Assembly: GCA_013139875.1 (NCBI GenBank)
Contig: WSZY01000111.1
Location: forward strand, 1 to 10,014
From: Mariprofundaceae bacterium
GTDB taxonomy: Bacteria; Pseudomonadota; Zetaproteobacteria; Mariprofundales; Mariprofundaceae
Reading direction: 5' to 3'
DNA: 10,014 nucleotides
Under the pieces are notes generated by a model. It searched no databases, was not told the origin of the DNA, and saw only the letters and a list, made by a program, of their open reading frames with translations. The translations under genes were made by a program, and so were the position numbers. The first letter of the stretch is position 1; the number at the start of each line of letters is the position of its first letter. This document shows positions 6,450 to 10,014 of this stretch, piece by piece.

Positions 6450-6613
6450 ATTTTATGGCATCCTGCCAAAAAATCAGAACGCAAAGGCAAAAGTGTGATT
6501 TTTCCTTTGCTCACAAAACCGATGGCACAAACCATCGATTTTGGCAGCCCGTCCATGGGCTGCATGGAAGCGCTAAATTAATCAGCACTTCCCTAAAAGA
6601 ACTGGAGAGCTGA
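6446..6613 (+). CDS. Possible 55-codon ORF between ribH and nusB
   Basis: An open frame starts at ATG 6446, overlapping the ribH stop as ATGA just as the previous two junctions do, and ends at TGA 6611-6613, two bases before the nusB start. It codes for 55 residues beginning MNFMASCQKIRTQR, with WQPVHGLHGSA near residues 33-43; two Cys and four His are present. AAGGAG precedes it by only two bases, or by 11 bases for the in-frame ATG at 6455. I recognise no family. The whole frame coincides with several strong inverted repeats, so it may be a structured RNA or repeat element that happens to stay open. The seamless packing between two genes is the main argument for translation. Confidence 0.3.
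   Translation: MNFMASCQKIRTQRQKCDFSFAHKTDGTNHRFWQPVHGLHGSAKLISTSLKELES
6456..6592 (+). ncRNA. Hairpin-rich structured element in the ribH-nusB spacer
   Basis: Nearly all of the ribH-nusB gap folds. Arms seen directly: outer stem CTGCCAAAA (6463-6471) with TTTTGGCAG (6539-6547), nine perfect pairs. Hairpin A: GCAAAGG-c-AAAA (6481-6492) with TTTT-CCTTTGC (6500-6510), eleven pairs with one bulge. Hairpin B: CGATGG (6520-6525) with CCATCG (6532-6537). Hairpin C: GCAGCCC (6544-6550) with GGGCTGC (6557-6563), seven perfect pairs. Hairpin D: GGAAGCGCT (6566-6574) with AGCACTTCC (6584-6592), eight of nine pairs. The outer stem and hairpin C share GCAG, so they exclude each other, as a switch would. 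No stem is followed by a U tract, so a simple terminator is not supported. A regulatory leader for nusB or a dispersed palindromic repeat both fit. Confidence 0.5.
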
Positions 6614-6615
6614 GA

Positions 6616-7074
6616 TTGAGTAACAAGAAGAAAGCAAAAGGCCCGAACCGTCATCAGGCTCGCGAGTCCGCCATTGAGACACTTTATGCATGGCATAGCG
6701 GCGGCAATGACAATGCCGACCTGCCCCACCTGCTGAGCGGTCGTATTCAGGAAGAGGAGCGCGGCGGTCAGGATGAGAACTACCTGCGTGAAATGGTATA
6801 CGGTGTCACCGAGCAGAAGGATGAGCTTGATGAACTTCTCAAGCCTGTCATCAATCGCAGTCTAAAGAGCGTTGCCAGTGTAGAGATCAATGTACTCCGG
6901 CTTGCTGCCTGGGAGATGAAGAACCGTCTGGAGATTCCCTACCGTGTGATTATCAATGAAGCGCTGGAACTGACCCGCGCCTATGCCGATGAATCCGCAC
7001 GCAGTTTTATTAATGGCGTACTGGATAAGCTGGCCAAAGAGCTTCGCAGCGCTGAAGTTAAAAGCAGATCATAA
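6616..7074 (+). CDS. nusB: Transcription antitermination factor NusB
   Basis: NusB binds boxA RNA with NusE (S10) in rRNA and related antitermination complexes. The 152-residue product has the basic N-terminus followed by NRHQARESAIETLYAW (11-26), VLRLAAWEM (93-101), PYRVIINEALEL (108-119) and FINGVLDKLA (131-140), which are the conserved all-alpha NusB blocks. The start is TTG 6616, placed eight bases after GGAG (6604-6607); there is no upstream in-frame ATG and the family start fits. Placement after ribH is a common bacterial arrangement. Here the spacer between them is filled with inverted repeats. The gene converges on crcB with a 46-bp gap in which I see no convincing terminator. Confidence 0.95.
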   Translation: MSNKKKAKGPNRHQARESAIETLYAWHSGGNDNADLPHLLSGRIQEEERGGQDENYLREMVYGVTEQKDELDELLKPVINRSLKSVASVEINVLRLAAWEMKNRLEIPYRVIINEALELTRAYADESARSFINGVLDKLAKELRSAEVKSRS

Positions 7075-7120
7075 TCTCGCTTAACCGCCCTCTTAATTCT
7101 GGAGAGACAACACTTAATTA

Positions 7121-7498
7121 CTAGATTGCCCGGGCTAGCTGAATCCCCAACCATGTAAGCAGTAGGCAGACAAATACCTGCCCAAACACATTTCCTGCCG
7201 CCAGACCGTAAGCTCCCTCCTGCAGGAGGCGAATCGACTCCAGCGAATAGGTGGAGAAGGTGGTAAAGGCTCCCAACAGTCCCACTGTCAGTGCCAGACG
7301 AACCAGCTCAGTGGCGGTGGAGCGTTCAATCAGCCAGACGAAGAGGAAACCGAGCAGAAAACTTCCGAGCGCATTAACGGCAAACGTACCCCACGGAAAA
7401 GCACCGCCGGAATAGCGCTGAACCGCGCCGGCCATCAGGTAGCGAAGTACCGCACCTGCCGCACCACCGGCTGCGACTGCTAACAGTTGTCTGGTCAA
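7121..7498 (-). CDS. crcB: Fluoride channel/exporter CrcB (Fluc)
   Basis: CrcB proteins are dual-topology dimeric inner-membrane fluoride channels that lower cytoplasmic fluoride. The product has 125 residues, a normal length, with four hydrophobic helices at about 3-25, 35-57, 68-90 and 98-121. Family marks are GGAAGAVLRYL (11-21), GTFAVNALGSFLLGF (37-51) with conserved Asn42, and GLLGAFTTFSTYSLES (73-88), holding the Phe-box residues Phe78 and Phe81 and the central sodium-site region. The start is TTG 7498, which overlaps the rarA stop as TTGA; AAGGG stands just upstream. Expression is probably coupled to rarA. No fluoride riboswitch is visible, and none would be expected at an internal operon position. 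Confidence 0.95.
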   Translation of the reverse strand: MTRQLLAVAAGGAAGAVLRYLMAGAVQRYSGGAFPWGTFAVNALGSFLLGFLFVWLIERSTATELVRLALTVGLLGAFTTFSTYSLESIRLLQEGAYGLAAGNVFGQVFVCLLLTWLGIQLARAI

Positions 7499-8778
7499 CT
7501 ACCCTTCTCCTCTCTCCGTTTTTTTAACCACTGAATTCTCTCTCCCAGCGTCTTCTCAAAACCTCGTGAAGTCGGATGGTAGAGGGAAACTGCATCCATC
7601 TCATCAGGGAAGTGGGATTGCGCCACCACAGCATCACCGGAATCATGGGCATACTGGTAACCCTTCCCATGCCCCAGCTCTTTCATCAATTTGGTTGGCG
7701 CATTCTTAAGGTGTGTGGGAACATCAAGATGCTGGCTCTCTTTTGCCAGTCTCCGTGCAGCCTTCTCCGCCATATAGGCCGCATTACTCTTCGGTGCCAG
7801 CGCCAGATAGATCACTGTTTCAAACAGCCCCTGCTCCCCTTCGGGTGAACCAAGTATCTGATACATCTTCTGTGCATCGAGTGCCAGGGTCAGTGCCCTG
7901 GGATCAGCAAGCCCGATATCTTCGGTTGCCATCCTTATCATCCGGCGTGCCAGATAGAGAGGCTCCTCACCGGATTCCAGCATTCTTGCCAACCAGTAAC
8001 AGGCTGCATCAGCGTCGGAATCACGAACGGACTTATGCAGTGCTGAGATAAGATCATAATGACCGTCACCATCCCGATCATACTGCCCCTGCCTGCGTGT
8101 CCACTGCCGGGCCACACTCTCTTCTTCCCACTCGATGCAACTGTCCGCCTCAAACAGGCTCTGTAGAGCATTCAGTGCATAACGTGCATCTCCATCACAG
8201 GCCTTTGCCAGCCAGTCAATTGCAGCATCAGAAACGGCGAATGATCCGGACTGCTCATGAAGCAGTGAAATGCCTCGCACCACAATCTGCCGGATCGCTT
8301 CCCTGTCGAGTGGTTTCAGAACAATCACCCGGCAACGGGAGAGCAGTGCATTATTCAGGGAAAAGGATGGGTTTTCAGTCGTAGCTCCAACCAGAATCAG
8401 TGTGCCATCTTCAACATAGGGAAGCAGCACATCCTGCTGGGCTTTATTAAAGCGGTGAATTTCGTCCAGAAAAAGCAGATAGCTTCGCCCTTCTGATTTT
8501 GCCCGCTCTACAACAGCCTGCACCTCTTTTTTTCCGGCAGATACGGCGGACAGCTGTTCAAAAGGCATCTTTGCCGATTCAGCCATGATCCTTGCCAGCG
8601 TGGTTTTACCCACACCCGGTGGACCCCAGAACACGGCAGAGACCGCCCTCCCCTCTCTGAGCGTCGAAGAAAACCATGAATCCGGATGGGTCAACGCCTC
8701 CTGCCCTGCCACATCAGCCAGAGTTTCCGGCCTTAGCCGGTAGGCCAATGGTGCAGAGACAGTGGGGTGCTCTACCAC
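7495..8778 (-). CDS. rarA: Replication-associated recombination protein A (RarA/MgsA), AAA+ ATPase
   Basis: RarA is a tetrameric AAA+ ATPase related to clamp loaders that acts at stalled replication forks and single-stranded DNA gaps. The 427-residue product shows PLAYRLRPETLADVAGQE (10-27), Walker A GPPGVGKT (52-59), Walker B LLFLDEIHRF (101-110), sensor 1 GATTENPSF (131-139) and LLSRCRV (145-151) with the likely arginine finger Arg148. The C-terminal half holds the helical tetramerisation region, including ISALHKSVRDSDADAACYWL and GYQYAHD. The start is GTG 8778; an ATG one register earlier (8780) runs into a stop after two codons, and there is no clear Shine-Dalgarno. It lies 26 bp after the porin gene on the same strand and shares a TTGA overlap with crcB, so an operon is likely. 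Confidence 0.95.
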   Translation of the reverse strand: MVEHPTVSAPLAYRLRPETLADVAGQEALTHPDSWFSSTLREGRAVSAVFWGPPGVGKTTLARIMAESAKMPFEQLSAVSAGKKEVQAVVERAKSEGRSYLLFLDEIHRFNKAQQDVLLPYVEDGTLILVGATTENPSFSLNNALLSRCRVIVLKPLDREAIRQIVVRGISLLHEQSGSFAVSDAAIDWLAKACDGDARYALNALQSLFEADSCIEWEEESVARQWTRRQGQYDRDGDGHYDLISALHKSVRDSDADAACYWLARMLESGEEPLYLARRMIRMATEDIGLADPRALTLALDAQKMYQILGSPEGEQGLFETVIYLALAPKSNAAYMAEKAARRLAKESQHLDVPTHLKNAPTKLMKELGHGKGYQYAHDSGDAVVAQSHFPDEMDAVSLYHPTSRGFEKTLGERIQWLKKRREEKGS

Positions 8779-8804
8779 ATCAAATAGGCCGGGAGCAGGC
8801 AGAA

Positions 8805-9914
8805 TCAGAATCTCTTGGAGACAGAGAGCGCTGCCGAATAACGTTGATCACGATAGGTTCCCGCGTAAGGCCCCGTAACGGTTCTCTTTGGATAAAAGGT
8901 ATAGGAGAGAGCCAGACCGGAATGAAAACCGAACATGTCAGCGCCGCCACCCAGACTTGCTTTATGTCCGGTCTGGTCGGCAACTACCGGATTAAACCCG
9001 GTGCTATCGCTTGCTTCCTGATCATAGGCATAACCAAAACGGATCTGAGTGTTCTCTCTCCAGAACCAGGTTGCACCTGCCATCACTGTTAATGAATCAT
9101 GCATGTTGAGTATGTGGCTCTGCAATACAGTCGTACCGGACATCACGTTCATATCCTTCAGCTTTGACCACCTGCTCCAGGCAGCATCAAGTTCAATGCG
9201 AACCGTGTCTGCAATGTCATGGGCAACACCCAAAGTAAACTCATCCGGCAGTTTCAGATTAAGGGATTGAGAAAGGCCGTTTGAAAATTTGATCTCGCTG
9301 CCTAACCGGGCCATCGCACCAACTGACCAGGTCGGAGCCGGTTTCCACTTCATCGAGATGTGGCCTCCGAAAGTTTTCTTATCTTTGGCACTGAAGCTCT
9401 GCCCGGGAAGGGTCATCTCGGCAGAACTGAGATACCAGTCAATACCACCGGAAACTGCCAGTGAACTGCTCACGGCATAGATAGCATCCAGAGAGAGACG
9501 GTCGATCTTCAGTTGAGAAATACCTGCAGAGGCAGGAAAGGCCAGTGCCCAGTCGTTGTCCAGCTCATAAGGGCTGTTATAAGCCAGCGCAAAGCCGATG
9601 TTTCCATCATGCGGCATCCATGATGCATAGAGATGCCCCGGATTGCCCGCACCACCACCATTTGGTGCAACAACCGAACCCAGGTTAACAGAGCTGTTCC
9701 GATACTGTGCCTCTATTCCAAGCATTCCCTGGATACCATCCTGCCATGCAATACCGGCAGGGTTATAGGCAGCAGCGGAAACATCATCTGCACTGGCCAC
9801 CACTGCATTGGATAGGCCAAGAGCGGATGCCGACATGTCCGGATTGGAAAACCCCCCTGCCTGAGCTGTTGTCATACTTACACAGCAGGCAACTGCCACA
9901 GAAAATCCTTTCAT
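8805..9914 (-). CDS. FadL/OmpP1/TodX-family outer membrane transport protein
   Basis: FadL-type proteins are outer-membrane beta-barrels that take up long-chain fatty acids or other hydrophobic compounds. From ATG 9914 the product has 369 residues, somewhat shorter than typical FadL. MKGFSVAVACCVSMTTAQA is a clear signal peptide with an AQA|GG cleavage site; the mature start GGFSNPDMSASALGLSNAVV and the NPAG motif (51-54) fit the N-terminal hatch of the family. The rest alternates as amphipathic strands and ends in SVSKRF with a terminal Phe, as outer-membrane proteins do. An earlier in-frame ATG at 9974 (behind GAGGG) would add 20 residues with no signal character. ATG 9914 follows GAAAGGG at good distance. 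Substrate cannot be inferred. It probably heads a transcript with rarA and crcB. Confidence 0.85.
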   Translation of the reverse strand: MKGFSVAVACCVSMTTAQAGGFSNPDMSASALGLSNAVVASADDVSAAAYNPAGIAWQDGIQGMLGIEAQYRNSSVNLGSVVAPNGGGAGNPGHLYASWMPHDGNIGFALAYNSPYELDNDWALAFPASAGISQLKIDRLSLDAIYAVSSSLAVSGGIDWYLSSAEMTLPGQSFSAKDKKTFGGHISMKWKPAPTWSVGAMARLGSEIKFSNGLSQSLNLKLPDEFTLGVAHDIADTVRIELDAAWSRWSKLKDMNVMSGTTVLQSHILNMHDSLTVMAGATWFWRENTQIRFGYAYDQEASDSTGFNPVVADQTGHKASLGGGADMFGFHSGLALSYTFYPKRTVTGPYAGTYRDQRYSAALSVSKRF

Positions 9915-9917
9915 CCC

Positions 9918-9945
9918 GAGCCCTTTCACTCCGGGCTCTTTTGTT
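9918..9945. promoter_or_regulatory. Hairpin over the porin start region (terminator-like on the plus strand)
   Basis: GAGCCC (9918-9923) and GGGCTC (9933-9938) form a perfect six-pair stem with a nine-base loop, followed on the plus strand by TTTTGTT. On the plus strand this has the shape of a short intrinsic terminator, although no plus-strand gene is present. On the minus strand, the porin's sense, the same stem includes the GGG of the AAAGGG ribosome binding site for ATG 9914 and could mask it. Which strand matters, if either, cannot be told from sequence. Confidence 0.4.
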
Positions 9946-10014
9946 CCAAGCCATTCTATAGCTAGTCGATTCATATTTACCCTCATACTGTTACTCAATT
10001 ATTGTCATCGGCTG

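Noticed and set aside
6505..6516. TGCTCACAAAA in the nusB leader as a boxA element for NusB binding.
   Set aside because: Only the first five bases and one later base match the boxA core TGCTCTTTA; this is too weak to annotate.
6456..6592. Integron attC site or CRISPR-like array in the ribH-nusB spacer.
   Set aside because: No RYYYAAC/GTTRRRY core sites and no direct repeats with spacers are present; the repeats are different hairpins.
7075..7120. Bidirectional terminator between convergent nusB and crcB.
   Set aside because: Only a four-pair CTCT/AGAG match is visible, with no following T run on either strand.
8772..8780. Two-codon ORF ATG TGG TAG overlapping the rarA GTG start.
   Set aside because: No Shine-Dalgarno precedes it and such minimal frames arise easily by chance.

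Overview
The window looks like chromosomal DNA of a Gram-negative proteobacterium. It carries a FadL/OmpP1-type outer membrane protein with a signal peptide, a probable exported protein-L-isoaspartate methyltransferase, a fused RibBA, and housekeeping genes (serC, ribE-ribBA-ribH, nusB, rarA, crcB, a HIT hydrolase) with proteobacterial-looking sequences. Base composition is moderate, a little over half G+C by eye. A marine or iron-oxidising lineage such as Zetaproteobacteria is a guess from gene content and style; nothing seen here proves it. No prophage, transposase, rRNA, tRNA or CRISPR array was recognised.

Layout. (1) 1-220, minus strand: the 5' end of serC, cut by the window edge. A 216-bp intergenic stretch follows, with a candidate serC promoter and two short repeat-like motifs. 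(2) 437-3543, minus strand: an exported PCMT-family methyltransferase followed, with a TTGA stop/start overlap, by a large polytopic membrane protein with a spermidine-synthase-like SAM-fold domain. The leader upstream of pcm holds a consensus -10 box, a tiny ORF behind a very strong Shine-Dalgarno, and an imperfect palindrome. (3) 3668-4084, minus strand: a HIT-family nucleotide hydrolase. (4) 4151-7074, plus strand: a riboflavin operon ribE-ribBA-ribH joined by ATGA overlaps, then nusB. The ribH-nusB junction is a 166-bp stretch packed with inverted repeats, and it also stays open as a 55-codon ORF. (5) 7121-9914, minus strand: a FadL-like porin, rarA and crcB, the last two sharing another TTGA overlap. 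nusB and crcB converge.

How the genes work together. RibE, RibBA and RibH cover most of riboflavin synthesis: DHBP and the GTP ring-opened pyrimidine from RibBA, lumazine from RibH, riboflavin from RibE. RibD is not present here. NusB, a transcription antitermination factor, commonly follows ribH. The PCMT and membrane SpeE-like proteins are translationally linked and both have SAM-binding folds; an envelope-related role is an inference.

The most interesting point is the hairpin-rich ribH-nusB spacer. It could be a structured regulatory RNA, an attenuator or a dispersed palindromic repeat. The second is the predicted exported PCMT coupled to a membrane-embedded SpeE-like protein that lacks the aminopropyltransferase catalytic Asp.
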